64,000 nucleotides of DNA from Treponema sp. (GTDB lineage: Bacteria > Spirochaetota > Spirochaetia > Treponematales > Breznakiellaceae), in contig JAIRRJ010000041.1 in NCBI GenBank assembly GCA_031256035.1, forward strand, positions 1-64,000, given 5' to 3'. Every line of letters begins with the position of its first letter. The first letter of the stretch is position 1. The notes under the pieces were generated by a model. The model was not told the DNA's origin, did no database searches, and was given only the letters and a program-made list of their open reading frames with translations. This document shows, in pieces, positions 51,888-59,966 of this stretch. Position numbers and translations under genes: made by a program.

Positions 51888-53879
51888 ATGAGCAAAAAAA
51901 CCGTACTTTCAGGTCATAATTCCCATCCTTCATTGCTCATTTTTCTCTCAATTTTTTGCTTTTTACTTTCGTCCTGTGAAAACCCCTGGATGATACAAAT
52001 ACTCGAACCCAAAACAATTTATTTTGAAACTCACGGCGGCACCGCAGTATCATCGCAAAAACTCTACAAAGGCCAGAAAGTGTCAAAACCCTCAAATCCG
52101 GCCAGAGGCAAAGATAAATTTGAAGGCTGGTACGAGGACAACGGCTCGTTCAAAAACTTATGGAATTTCGACACCGTACCCACTGGAGACCTTACTCTTT
52201 ACGCGAAATGGAAACCATTGCCCCCCGGCCTTTACCGCGGCGCGCCAAATGCCGTCACCGCTGCCGACCGCATTGCTGCTGTCGCCGCTAACGATGTTGA
52301 AGCCGCTGTAAACCATGTTAACGCCAATCCCCGCACTTACACCCTAATACTTGATGCGGATGTTTCAAGCGTTCCCAAAACCATCGCCGGCGGTGTCAAT
52401 CTCACCCTCATAGGCTCCGGTAAGCTCTCGCTCTCTGAGCAAGGCTCGCTCTTTACCATCAGCAGCAGTGCGGAACTCACCATCGAAAACAACATCACCA
52501 TCAAAGGGCTTAGCGGCAACACCGCCGCCCTGATAAGGGTTGAAGGAAAGTTCACCATGACTGGCGGTACCATAAGCGGCAACACAACCACCGCAAACGG
52601 CGGCGGGGTGTATGTTTCCGGCGGCGGTAACTTTACCATGAGCGGCAATGCGCGGGTAGACCCGGATAACGATGTGTATCTTTCAACAGGCAGAAGCATA
52701 ACCATTGGCGGTGTCTTGAACAGCACTGGAACCGTAGCGACCATAACGCCTCAGACGTATGCCGTTGGTACGCAGGTTCTGACTGGCGCAGCGGTAGGAA
52801 CGCAATATGCGAAGTTTGCGGTAACGAAAGAGAACGGAACAATTGAGTGGAAAGTGAGGGTAGATGGGAGGCTGGCGCCCAAAAATTGGACTGCCATACC
52901 GGCGGGTAATGAAAACGGAACAACTGCGACATTCGGCACAAGCAATATCCAAAGTATCGCATACGGCAACGGAAGGTTTGTCGCCGGGGGCGCGGACGGC
53001 AAGATGGCGTGGTCAGATGACGGCATAAGCTGGACTAGCGTGAACAGCCCGTTCAGCTCAAGCATTAGGATCGATTGCGTCGCATACGTCAACGGAAGGT
53101 TTTTCGCCGGGGGCAATAACAACAGAAGTATGGCGTGGTCAACTGACGGCATTAACTGGGACGGCGATACACGCTCTGCCGATTTATTCGCACTAAGCAT
53201 CGGTGGTATCGCTTATGGCGCCGGAAGGTTTGTTATTGTGAACTCGGGTGGTTCGCCTATTAGTGTTTGCAGGACGACGTGGTCAAATGACGACGGCTTA
53301 AACTGGGAAACCGAAGACATAACTGATACATTCGCCTCCGGCGCGGCGCTCAGAGGCATCGCGTATGGCGGCGGGAAGTTTGTCGCTGTGAGCGATGCCT
53401 CATCTGGCGGCGGCATTGCGTGGTCAACTGACGGCATAGACTGGGGTACTAGAGCAGTAATAGGTTCTTACAATTGCGTCACCTATGTCTGGGGAAAGTT
53501 TTTTGCTGGAAGAGGCGGCTCCTTCACCAGCACTCGCGAAGTGAGATGGTCAAATGACGGCGAAGACTGGAATAACAGTTTGATATTCCAATCATCAAGC
53601 GGCGGCTATGATAATATCACTTGCTTCGCGTACGGCGGCGGAAAGCTTGTCGCTGTGAGCGAAAACGGCGACATAAGGTGGTCAACTGAAGACGGCTGCA
53701 CAACCCTAGCCTCATGGACTCTCATACAGGCGGGTGTGGGTGAGGAAGAGAGCAAATTCCCCACCACAACAAACCAAACTCGCCCTATCCGTGGTATCGC
53801 ATACGGCACATACGAGGGCAAAGGAAGGTTTGTTGCTGTGGGCGCTCAAGGCAGGATGGCGTATTGGTTTGACGATTGA
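51888..53879 (+). CDS. Surface lipoprotein: InlB-type repeat, beta-helix segment and beta-propeller repeats
   Basis: This is a 663-residue protein. The signal peptide ends FLLSSC (Cys about residue 29). An InlB B-repeat follows (about 45-108; YFETHGGTAVSS to DLTLYAKW). Next is a short right-handed beta-helix-like stretch (about 150-270; TMTGGTISGNTTTANGG), then about seven beta-propeller-like repeats of 45-50 residues with the core GRFVAGGADGKMAWSDDGISW. It resembles adhesins and sugar-binding surface proteins of gut bacteria. No catalytic residues are visible. Its first 100 residues are nearly the same as those of the gene at 54716, while the rest is unrelated. It opens an accessory region. 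Confidence 0.85.
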   Translation: MSKKTVLSGHNSHPSLLIFLSIFCFLLSSCENPWMIQILEPKTIYFETHGGTAVSSQKLYKGQKVSKPSNPARGKDKFEGWYEDNGSFKNLWNFDTVPTGDLTLYAKWKPLPPGLYRGAPNAVTAADRIAAVAANDVEAAVNHVNANPRTYTLILDADVSSVPKTIAGGVNLTLIGSGKLSLSEQGSLFTISSSAELTIENNITIKGLSGNTAALIRVEGKFTMTGGTISGNTTTANGGGVYVSGGGNFTMSGNARVDPDNDVYLSTGRSITIGGVLNSTGTVATITPQTYAVGTQVLTGAAVGTQYAKFAVTKENGTIEWKVRVDGRLAPKNWTAIPAGNENGTTATFGTSNIQSIAYGNGRFVAGGADGKMAWSDDGISWTSVNSPFSSSIRIDCVAYVNGRFFAGGNNNRSMAWSTDGINWDGDTRSADLFALSIGGIAYGAGRFVIVNSGGSPISVCRTTWSNDDGLNWETEDITDTFASGAALRGIAYGGGKFVAVSDASSGGGIAWSTDGIDWGTRAVIGSYNCVTYVWGKFFAGRGGSFTSTREVRWSNDGEDWNNSLIFQSSSGGYDNITCFAYGGGKLVAVSENGDIRWSTEDGCTTLASWTLIQAGVGEEESKFPTTTNQTRPIRGIAYGTYEGKGRFVAVGAQGRMAYWFDD

Positions 53880-53924
53880 CACCATTTTGCCCGTTTGGGC
53901 AAGAAAATATATGAAGGAGTTATC

Positions 53925-53999
53925 GCCGCCGTTGGCGGCAGCGTATCCGTAGGATACGACGATTATAATTACCGCTCACGCGGTGTAAAGAGAGGTTTT
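53925..53999 (+). ncRNA. Three-hairpin leader element, copy A
   Basis: Consecutive hairpins are GCCGCC/GGCGGC (53925-53939), GTATCC/GGATAC and ACCGC/GCGGT, followed by the AGAGGT ribosome-binding site of the gene at 54002. Copy B at 55798 shares GGCGGCAGCGTATCCG, the GGATAC arm and the CCGCTCACGCGGTGTAAA hairpin. In the first hairpin the 5' arm and loop differ between copies but pairing is kept. It could be a cis-regulatory RNA or a transcript stabiliser. A further GCCC/GGGC hairpin lies just upstream (53889-53901). Confidence 0.5.
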
Positions 54000-54001
54000 T
54001 T

Positions 54002-54589
54002 ATGAAGAACTTTGCTAGATTTATCGTGTTTATTGCGCTGGCAACACTGTTTGTATTTCCGGCGGCAGCAAGCGGTCTGTTGGACAGCAGTACAAGTACA
54101 ACCAAGCCCAAAAGCACTCCGTCTAAGAGCGCTCCGTCAAAGGATACCCAGTCGAGTGGACAGGGAACTTTAACTATTACCGGGCTTGGCGAGTACAACG
54201 GCCGTTTTGTTTACACAAGCGGATCGGGAGATAATGAAAAAGAAATTGTCGGAGCTGTTGTTTTTAATGAGTCTCCCGGCATGATGGTCCCCAGATGCGT
54301 AACCGGCGGTAAAATCGAAAATGGCAGAGTTACATTACCGGTTTGGCAGGTAGCGACTTCTCATTTAGATGATTATGGAGAATATAACTATACTTATGCG
54401 CGCTATGCCGGAAACGGCGCTTCTGAAATTCAGGTAATGATTTGGGAAGATGAAGAAGTTTATCTGGGCATGTATACTTTTCCCATAGCAGACGGAACCA
54501 TGTCTGTAACATTCAAAAACGGCATTGCTGAAGGCGCGGCTAACGTGAGTGTTAATGCTGTAAACGAATACGGCATGTATGAAAAGTAG
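54002..54589 (+). CDS. Small exported protein of unknown function
   Basis: This 195-residue protein has a standard signal peptide (about 1-24, ending PAAASG) and no lipobox. A Ser/Thr/Lys/Pro-rich linker (STSTTKPKSTPSKSAPSKD) precedes a compact beta-rich domain (about 55-195; LTITGLGEYNGRFVYTSGSG, VWQVATSHLDDYGEYNYTY, MYTFPIADGTMSVTFKNG). I do not recognise the family. It follows the first InlB-type lipoprotein after leader copy A, the same arrangement as the lipoprotein at 55879 after the second, so each pair may form a functional unit. Confidence 0.7.
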   Translation: MKNFARFIVFIALATLFVFPAAASGLLDSSTSTTKPKSTPSKSAPSKDTQSSGQGTLTITGLGEYNGRFVYTSGSGDNEKEIVGAVVFNESPGMMVPRCVTGGKIENGRVTLPVWQVATSHLDDYGEYNYTYARYAGNGASEIQVMIWEDEEVYLGMYTFPIADGTMSVTFKNGIAEGAANVSVNAVNEYGMYEK

Positions 54590-54599
54590 CAGAAAACGC

Positions 54600-54667
54600 A
54601 ACGGTGACGAACCGTCAGACTGTAAGTCTGCAAGATCGCAGGTCTGCGGTTCGATGACACCGTTTTT
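54600..54667 (+). terminator. Large cruciform-like terminator
   Basis: Outer arms AACGGTG/CACCGTT and CGAACCG/CGGTTCG enclose two small hairpins (CAGACT-GTA-AGTCTG and GCAG-GT-CTGC), and a run of five T ends the structure. It lies just after the stop at 54589 and before the promoter of the next InlB-type gene. The anticodon-like GACTGTAAGTC and a TTCGA motif give it a superficial tRNA look (see rejected items). Confidence 0.65.
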
Positions 54668-54677
54668 CCAACAATCA

Positions 54678-54706
54678 TTGAGAAACTTCTCACTTTGTAG
54701 TATATT
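54678..54706 (+). promoter_or_regulatory. Promoter of the second InlB-type lipoprotein (leaderless geometry)
   Basis: TTGAGA (54678-54683), a 17-bp spacer and TATATT (54701-54706) end nine bases before the ATG at 54716; no Shine-Dalgarno sequence is present. The layout is the same as before the paralogue at 51888. Confidence 0.55.
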
Positions 54707-54715
54707 ATATTAACA

Positions 54716-55783
54716 ATGAGCAAAAAAATCGCTGTTTCAGGGCATAATTTCAGTCCCTCATTTATTATTCTTCTTTCAATATTCCTCTTTTTACTTTCAT
54801 CCTGCGAAAACCCCTTCATGATTCAAATACTTGAACCCAAAATAATATATTTTGAAACTGACGGCGGCACCAAGGTTGATAATCAAAAACTTTACAAAGG
54901 CCAGAAAGTATCAAAACCCGCAAACCCAACCAGAAACGGAGATAAATTTGAAGGCTGGCACGATGGCAGCGGCAGAGAATGGGACTTCGATACCGTGCCC
55001 ACCGGAGACCTTACTCTTTTCGCGAAGTGGATATTGCAATTCACTGTAATGTTTGACAGCAGCGGAGGAACTGATGTTGACGCCAAAACGGTAACCGAAG
55101 GCGGATATTTGGCACAACCGCCGGACCCAGCCAAAACAAATGCATACAAATGTAAATTTGGCGGCTGGTATAAAGACCCGGATTTTGCCAATGCCTGGAA
55201 CTTTAAAAACGACACAGTTACTTCCGACATTACCCTCTATGCCAAATGGGAGGCCTATGCTGTCGGCGACAGAGGCCCCGGAAGCGGAATAATTTTCTAT
55301 AGAGCCCCTGCGAGCTTTACCGTTCAGGGCTACACAGGAGCGGCAGGATCATTCGCTTCTTATACCGCCTACTACCTTGAAGCCGCGCCGTTCGGTCTGG
55401 GGGAGCATGAGTGGGCTTCGCCGGAATGGGAAAGCAAAACTATTCCGGGTATGGTTGAATATGGTCAAGATTCAGATGATGCGGTTATTGGCGCAGGAAG
55501 GAAAAATACCGCCCTTATCCTTGCAAGCGATACGGCTGCCCCCGCCGCCCTGGCATGCAGAAATGCGGCATACGGCGGCAAAACCGACTGGTTCCTGCCC
55601 AGTTTGGACGAACTTGCGCAGCTCCGCATACAAAAAACTTACATAGGTAATCCAACCAATACTTTCATTTCTTCGACGCAGAACAGTTCCACGGATGGAT
55701 GTTGTTGTAATTTCAACTCAAACAATCCGGGGTCCACTCTAAAGAAATGGGCATGGTTTGTATGGGCAGTACGGGCTTTTTAA
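54716..55783 (+). CDS. Surface lipoprotein: two InlB-type repeats and a DUF1566/Lcl-like C-terminal domain
   Basis: This 355-residue protein has a signal peptide ending FLLSSC (Cys about residue 29). Two InlB B-repeats follow (about 42-105 and 107-180; DGTVPTGDLTLF-type ends and FGGWYKDPDF). The C-terminal domain (about 185-355) starts GDRGPGSGIIFY and has KTDWFLPSLDELAQL and the closing WFVWAVRAF, matching DUF1566/Lcl modules of adhesins. The N-terminal third is nearly identical to the gene at 51888, so the two arose by duplication with exchange of the C-terminal module. A Cys-rich SSTDGCCCNFNSN loop is unusual. Surface binding is likely; the ligand is unknown. Confidence 0.85.
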   Translation: MSKKIAVSGHNFSPSFIILLSIFLFLLSSCENPFMIQILEPKIIYFETDGGTKVDNQKLYKGQKVSKPANPTRNGDKFEGWHDGSGREWDFDTVPTGDLTLFAKWILQFTVMFDSSGGTDVDAKTVTEGGYLAQPPDPAKTNAYKCKFGGWYKDPDFANAWNFKNDTVTSDITLYAKWEAYAVGDRGPGSGIIFYRAPASFTVQGYTGAAGSFASYTAYYLEAAPFGLGEHEWASPEWESKTIPGMVEYGQDSDDAVIGAGRKNTALILASDTAAPAALACRNAAYGGKTDWFLPSLDELAQLRIQKTYIGNPTNTFISSTQNSSTDGCCCNFNSNNPGSTLKKWAWFVWAVRAF

Positions 55784-55797
55784 GGCAGGGGTGACTG

Positions 55798-55875
55798 CGC
55801 CAACAGAGTTGGCGGCAGCGTATCCGCAGGATACGGCGATTTTATTTCACCGCTCACGCGGTGTAAAAAGAGGTT
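55798..55875 (+). ncRNA. Three-hairpin leader element, copy B
   Basis: Hairpins are CGCCAAC-AGA-GTTGGCG (55798-55814), GTATCC/GGATAC and CACCGC/GCGGTG, followed by the AGAGG ribosome-binding site of the gene at 55879. The second and third hairpins are nearly identical to copy A at 53925; the first keeps its pairing with a changed 5' arm and loop. Confidence 0.5.
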
Positions 55876-55878
55876 AAT

Positions 55879-56433
55879 ATGAAAAACACATTCAAGCTAT
55901 TCGGCTTTGCTGCTATGGCGGCGATGATCATATTTTCACCGGCGTCGTGCAAGGGTAAAGACAGCGGTTCTTCCGCCGCTTCCGCTCTGGCTGCATCTGT
56001 TGCGGCGGAGCTTGGCGGTGATAACATCGGCACACTTATTCCGGCGGAACCTGTCGCATCCGTCAGCGAAGCTGAAAAAAGTACAGCCCAACCGGTAACT
56101 GTAACCCCGTCAGGCGGCGACAGAAGACCTGAGCTGGAAGGCTATTGGACAAAGGATGGCGGCAATGGCGGTGAAGAGTTCTATTTTTTTAACGGTGAAC
56201 TTGGTTATGAAATTGAGTTTAAGGGAGCTTTTGATTGGCCTGTCGGGTACATGGAAGTTAACGCATATATAATGTCGTACGATGGTTCAACCGTAAAGGC
56301 TGCGGGTTATGACGATGAAGTTCATGCATTTTCCGCGCGGCTGTCAGGAAAGAAACTTACGCTGAGCGGTTTGGAACAACTGGGAAACTATTATGTTTCA
56401 GGTTTTAACGGGACTTACACAAAATATGAGTAA
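55879..56433 (+). CDS. Small lipoprotein of unknown function
   Basis: This 184-residue protein has a signal peptide ending SPASC (Cys about residue 24), followed by KGKDSGSS and an Ala/Ser/Glu-rich linker (about 25-85). The C-terminal domain (about 88-184; ELEGYWTKDGGNGGEEFYFF, GSTVKAAGYDDEVHAFSARL, YYVSGFNGTYTKYE) is a small beta-barrel-like fold of the kind seen in lipocalin-like bacterial lipoproteins. No family is recognised with confidence. It occupies the same place after the second InlB-type gene as the exported protein at 54002 does after the first, and is followed by the LRR protein. Confidence 0.7.
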   Translation: MKNTFKLFGFAAMAAMIIFSPASCKGKDSGSSAASALAASVAAELGGDNIGTLIPAEPVASVSEAEKSTAQPVTVTPSGGDRRPELEGYWTKDGGNGGEEFYFFNGELGYEIEFKGAFDWPVGYMEVNAYIMSYDGSTVKAAGYDDEVHAFSARLSGKKLTLSGLEQLGNYYVSGFNGTYTKYE

Positions 56434-56493
56434 AACAGGAAACGCATAATGAGAATGAACCTCTTCTCGAATTAATTTTTAGGGGGAAAACTA

Positions 56494-59295
56494 ATGAGCG
56501 ATCAGGAAAAAATCGAACAGCTCAAGCTGGAGGTTCAGGCGCATTTGGATGTCACCTATGGCGCAAACACAACCATGTCCAAAATGATGATGAACGTCTA
56601 CTCAAGCAGCGACAAAGCTGTCAATTTGGGTTTTTGGGAAGGCGTAGTGCAAGCGGCGGCGGAAGAGGCTGAAAAAGCAAAAAAGAAACAGGCAGAAGCA
56701 CCCGCAGTAAAAACCAGCGATGATTCCGCCGCTATCGAACAAATCAAGCAGGAAGTAAAGGCGCACATAGACGCTACCTTCGGCCCAAGCGCCGCCATGC
56801 TCTGGAACGTCCAGATCAGCAACCCTGCCGCCGGAACGCTTGCGTATTGGCAAAGCATAAAGCAGTCGATGCTCGGCGGCGCGCCGGCACAACCCCCCGG
56901 GCAAAATTCAAGCGGAGACTGGCAGTATGAAATGAAAGACTCAAGTATTGTCATCGTTAAATATAAAGGTGAAGACAAAGAAATCAGTATCCCCACAGAG
57001 ATTGACGGAAAGCCTGTTACCGGAATCGGAGAACGGGCGTTTGCAAGAAAAGGTTTAACGAAGCTTACTATTCCTGACAGCGTTACCTTCATAGGCTATG
57101 AAGCGTTTGCGCGTAATGAGTTCACTGAGGTAACGATTCCGGGCAGCATCTCAGAAATCGGGGAAGGGGCATTTGAAAGGGGAAAACTCACCAGAGTAAG
57201 CTTCACAGATGGCGTGAAGACCATAGGCAGGAAAGCGTTTGAGGCTAACGAGATCGTCTCCATCTCATTCGGCTCAGTTGAAAAGATAGGCGATAGCGCT
57301 TTCCGCAACAATAAGCTGGCAGGCACCTTTACGATTCCGGATTGCGTCAAGTCCATAGGCAGCAGCGCTTTCGCTGACAACCCGTTTGAGATAGTCATTA
57401 TCCCGGACGGCAAGATTGAAATCAATGGTTCTTCAGCCTTCGGAAAAGCAAAAATCATAAAAGCCTCCGACTATGCGTTTGAGTCGAGCAATACCCATTA
57501 CACGAAACCCGAAGACTTCAAATGGCGTGCAACAAACGACGGCAAAGGCGTTATTGTTACTGGTTTTGTCGGGAAGGCTGCGGAATTGAATATCCCTCCG
57601 CAGATTAAAGGGCTGCCTGTTGTTTCAATAGAAAAGATCGGCCCCCTCGTAAAGCTGACAAGCGTCGTGATTCCCGACAGCGTTGTATCCATAAACTCAG
57701 GGACATTCAGCCACAAGAATATTGAAAGCATAACGATAGGCAAGGGTATTAAAGTTATCGGCAGTTGGATTAACGGTAATAAAAATTTGACCCAGGTTAC
57801 CATTCCCGGCAATGTTGAATCAATAGAACGCAGCGCGTTTGAAGACTGCGGGCTGACAAGCGTGGTTATTCCCAATAGCGTTAAATCCATAGGGAAAGAC
57901 GCATTCAGAAATAACGCGCTTGTCGAAGTGACCATGCACGATGGCATTACGTACATAGGGCCGGGCGCGTTTACAAAGAACAAACTGAAAAGCGTAGTCA
58001 TTCCCAAAGGCGTAACGTATATAGCTGAAGGCGCGTTTTCCAATAACGCACTGACGAGTGTTACACTGCATGACGGGATTACCCTTATTGAATATTGTGC
58101 GTTCTATGAAAACAAGCTCACCGGTATACAGTTTCCGGACAGCCTTAAGTCCATCGGACAAGACGCATTCCGGGAAAACAACCTAAAAAGCGTGACCATA
58201 CCGGATAGCGTTACCACAATCAACAAGCAGGCGTTTATGCAGAACAAGCTGACAAGTTTGACGCTTGGCAGAGGGCTTAAGGAAATCGGCTCTTGGGCTT
58301 TCGGGTGGAATAAATTTGAAAGCCTGATAATCCCTGAAAACATTACCAGTGTTGGCAGTGTATTTGTAGAGAACGACAAGCTTACCTGCGTGGCTGTCCC
58401 GAATCATATATATGCCCAGAATGGTTTTTTCTGTATGGAACCAAACGGCGGCTCCGGCTGTCTCAAAACCAGTATGTTAGGGAACGGCGGCGGCGATTTT
58501 AAGAAAAATCCGAACGGGCCATATCAGATCAACCATGCGAAGCCCCATGATGCCGAAGTACAGGCCTTCCATGCGAAAGCGGCGGCTCAGGAGCAAGCAC
58601 TGAAGGGTACGCCGCTCCATGTACTGTATCCGCTGCGGCCGTTAGACGACGCGATGAACCTGAGCATTGCGCCGAAAACGGATGCGGGAGCGGTACTTAA
58701 AATATCAAAAGACAGCCTGGCAATAGAAGATGTTAAGGCGTGTTATGCAGGTCTGCACCGGTTTAAGGATATTAAAGCGGCGGCAAACCAGTTGTGGAGT
58801 TTTCAGGTTGAAAACAACTTTTACAGCGTAACAATCACCGCATGGAAAAGCGAAGCAGACGCGGAGAATGCGTTAAAATCTTATGACGCCAAACGCAGTA
58901 CGCGCAGGGGTCATGTAACAGCCCGTGATGTTACCGTAAACAGTTCGGCTGGCGAAGGGCTGCCGCGGTTTAAGAAAGGGACAGAAATACTGCGAAAAGA
59001 AGATATCCTGGAGCAGTACAAAAACAAATCCATGAAGGTCAGAGAAATTAAGCCCGCGGGAAACTGGTTGTGGGAGCTTGAGCTTGAAGATGATGATTAT
59101 ATCGGCATCATTATCGGCTGGGCAAACAATGCCGACGCGGAAAAAGCCGAAAATCTCTACAAATCCAAACCTGAACTTCAGGTTACGCGCAGGCGAAACG
59201 TTACGGCATATTTCAGGAGCAGCAAGACAACAGCCAGCCCGTTTGTATGGCTTACAATGGCTGCAAACGATGAAGATTACGGCGGAAGGCGGTAA
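56494..59295 (+). CDS. BspA-type leucine-rich-repeat protein with duplicated flanking domains
   Basis: The protein has 933 residues, starting MSDQEKIEQLKLEVQAHLD after AGGGGG. There is no signal peptide or lipobox, which is odd for a BspA-like protein. Two similar N-terminal helical units (about 4-56 and 73-126; EQLKLEVQAHLDVTYG versus EQIKQEVKAHIDATFG) are followed by about seventeen LRR_5 repeats of 22-23 residues (about 145-650; pattern LTKLTIPDSVTFIGYEAF). The C-terminal part has two similar alpha/beta units (about 745-830 and 830-915; NQLWSFQVENNFYSVTITAW versus NWLWELELEDDDYIGIIIGW). Internal symmetry at both ends is notable. Either it is cytoplasmic, or it leaves by an unrecognised route. 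Confidence 0.85.
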   Translation: MSDQEKIEQLKLEVQAHLDVTYGANTTMSKMMMNVYSSSDKAVNLGFWEGVVQAAAEEAEKAKKKQAEAPAVKTSDDSAAIEQIKQEVKAHIDATFGPSAAMLWNVQISNPAAGTLAYWQSIKQSMLGGAPAQPPGQNSSGDWQYEMKDSSIVIVKYKGEDKEISIPTEIDGKPVTGIGERAFARKGLTKLTIPDSVTFIGYEAFARNEFTEVTIPGSISEIGEGAFERGKLTRVSFTDGVKTIGRKAFEANEIVSISFGSVEKIGDSAFRNNKLAGTFTIPDCVKSIGSSAFADNPFEIVIIPDGKIEINGSSAFGKAKIIKASDYAFESSNTHYTKPEDFKWRATNDGKGVIVTGFVGKAAELNIPPQIKGLPVVSIEKIGPLVKLTSVVIPDSVVSINSGTFSHKNIESITIGKGIKVIGSWINGNKNLTQVTIPGNVESIERSAFEDCGLTSVVIPNSVKSIGKDAFRNNALVEVTMHDGITYIGPGAFTKNKLKSVVIPKGVTYIAEGAFSNNALTSVTLHDGITLIEYCAFYENKLTGIQFPDSLKSIGQDAFRENNLKSVTIPDSVTTINKQAFMQNKLTSLTLGRGLKEIGSWAFGWNKFESLIIPENITSVGSVFVENDKLTCVAVPNHIYAQNGFFCMEPNGGSGCLKTSMLGNGGGDFKKNPNGPYQINHAKPHDAEVQAFHAKAAAQEQALKGTPLHVLYPLRPLDDAMNLSIAPKTDAGAVLKISKDSLAIEDVKACYAGLHRFKDIKAAANQLWSFQVENNFYSVTITAWKSEADAENALKSYDAKRSTRRGHVTARDVTVNSSAGEGLPRFKKGTEILRKEDILEQYKNKSMKVREIKPAGNWLWELELEDDDYIGIIIGWANNADAEKAENLYKSKPELQVTRRRNVTAYFRSSKTTASPFVWLTMAANDEDYGGRR

Positions 59296-59338
59296 AAGGA
59301 AAACGCGAAAATGGAGATATATGTGAAAAAGAAATGAA

Positions 59339-59652
59339 ATGAAAAGAATAATATATTTCTTTGCCGTTGTCTTTGCGCTGACTGCCTCGTGCGTCAGGAA
59401 GAATTGTCAGGTCTGCCCACTGTTTGGATAGATGACGAAACGCAAACAGTAAAATCACACGGAAAAGGCGGACACGCAGGTTTGATTTATTATTACAGGG
59501 AATATAAATGGGAATACGGGCAATTAATGCTGATGTGCAGTGAAAATCAGGACTATGATGAAGAATTGGACGCGTATATCCGCATAACCCGCACCCTGCA
59601 AAACGGGGTTTGGATAGAACAGACAGAAACGGTTTGGATAGAGGATTTATAA
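59339..59652 (+). pseudogene. Small lipoprotein gene split by a frameshift
   Basis: The ATG at 59339 opens a clear lipoprotein signal (MKRIIYFFAVVFALTASC), but its frame stops at 59429-59431 after 30 codons. The frame that begins at GTG 59389 continues for 87 codons (RQEELSGLPTVWIDDET near its start, ending TVWIEDL) and has no ribosome-binding site of its own. Joining the two near the lipobox Cys by a -1 shift gives a sensible about 104-residue lipoprotein. This is either a disrupted gene, a sequencing error, or a programmed shift; there is no classic slippery heptamer. The mature part is acidic and aromatic-rich with no known family. Confidence 0.6.
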
Positions 59653-59708
59653 TGCGGAATTGGAAAAGCTTTATATCGGAGAATAGTAAAAAAACTTTTG
59701 TCTCACAT

Positions 59709-59960
59709 TCATGAGTTCTTCATCACAAACGCCAGAATCTTCGCTGCCGCTTCCCAGCACCAGGGCGGAATGAAATCGCCCGGCTTTGCGCTTGTATCCA
59801 GCAGGGCAGCAAGCGCCGAATCCTCTACGACCGCGATTCCTTCCTGCTGCGCTATGGCAATTATTTGTTCCGCCTCCCTGCCTCTGCCCGATGCCAGCAA
59901 TGCGGGTGCGGGATCGCCCGGCGTGTACCCAATGGCTGATGCAAGTTTCTTTTTCTTCAT
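59709..59960 (-). CDS. FlhB C-terminal-domain-like protein (YlqH type)
   Basis: This 83-residue protein corresponds to the cytoplasmic substrate-specificity domain of FlhB/YscU without the membrane part. KKLASAIGYTPGDPAPALLASGRG aligns with the FlhB tail region. The NPTH autocleavage motif of full FlhB is absent, and the C-terminus (IPPWCWEAAAKILAFVM) matches the family. Stand-alone copies occur in Bacillus (ylqH) and in spirochaetes; they may assist flagellar export switching. It starts six bases after the stop of the FliK-like gene, the same order as ylqG-ylqH in Bacillus, which supports the call. Confidence 0.85.
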   Translation of the reverse strand: MKKKKLASAIGYTPGDPAPALLASGRGREAEQIIAIAQQEGIAVVEDSALAALLDTSAKPGDFIPPWCWEAAAKILAFVMKNS

Positions 59961-59966
59961 ATAACG

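Noticed and set aside
51413-51895. 160-codon minus-strand frame opposite the regulator and the intergenic repeats
   Set aside because: It runs antisense through the helix-turn-helix code, lacks a ribosome-binding site, and its hydrophobic heptads come from the 21-bp repeats.
52337-53200. Long minus-strand frames opposite the InlB-type lipoprotein
   Set aside because: They mirror the repetitive plus-strand code and have no start signals or recognisable domains.
53886-53903. Intrinsic terminator after the first InlB-type gene
   Set aside because: The TTGCCC/GGGCAA stem is followed by A residues on the plus strand, not by a T-run.
54600-54670. tRNA-Tyr-like sequence (GACTGTAAGTC anticodon-like loop, TTCGA motif, CCA near the end)
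   Set aside because: The arms do not fold as a D-arm and a five-pair T-arm; the whole instead forms nested inverted repeats ending in a T-run, as expected for a terminator.
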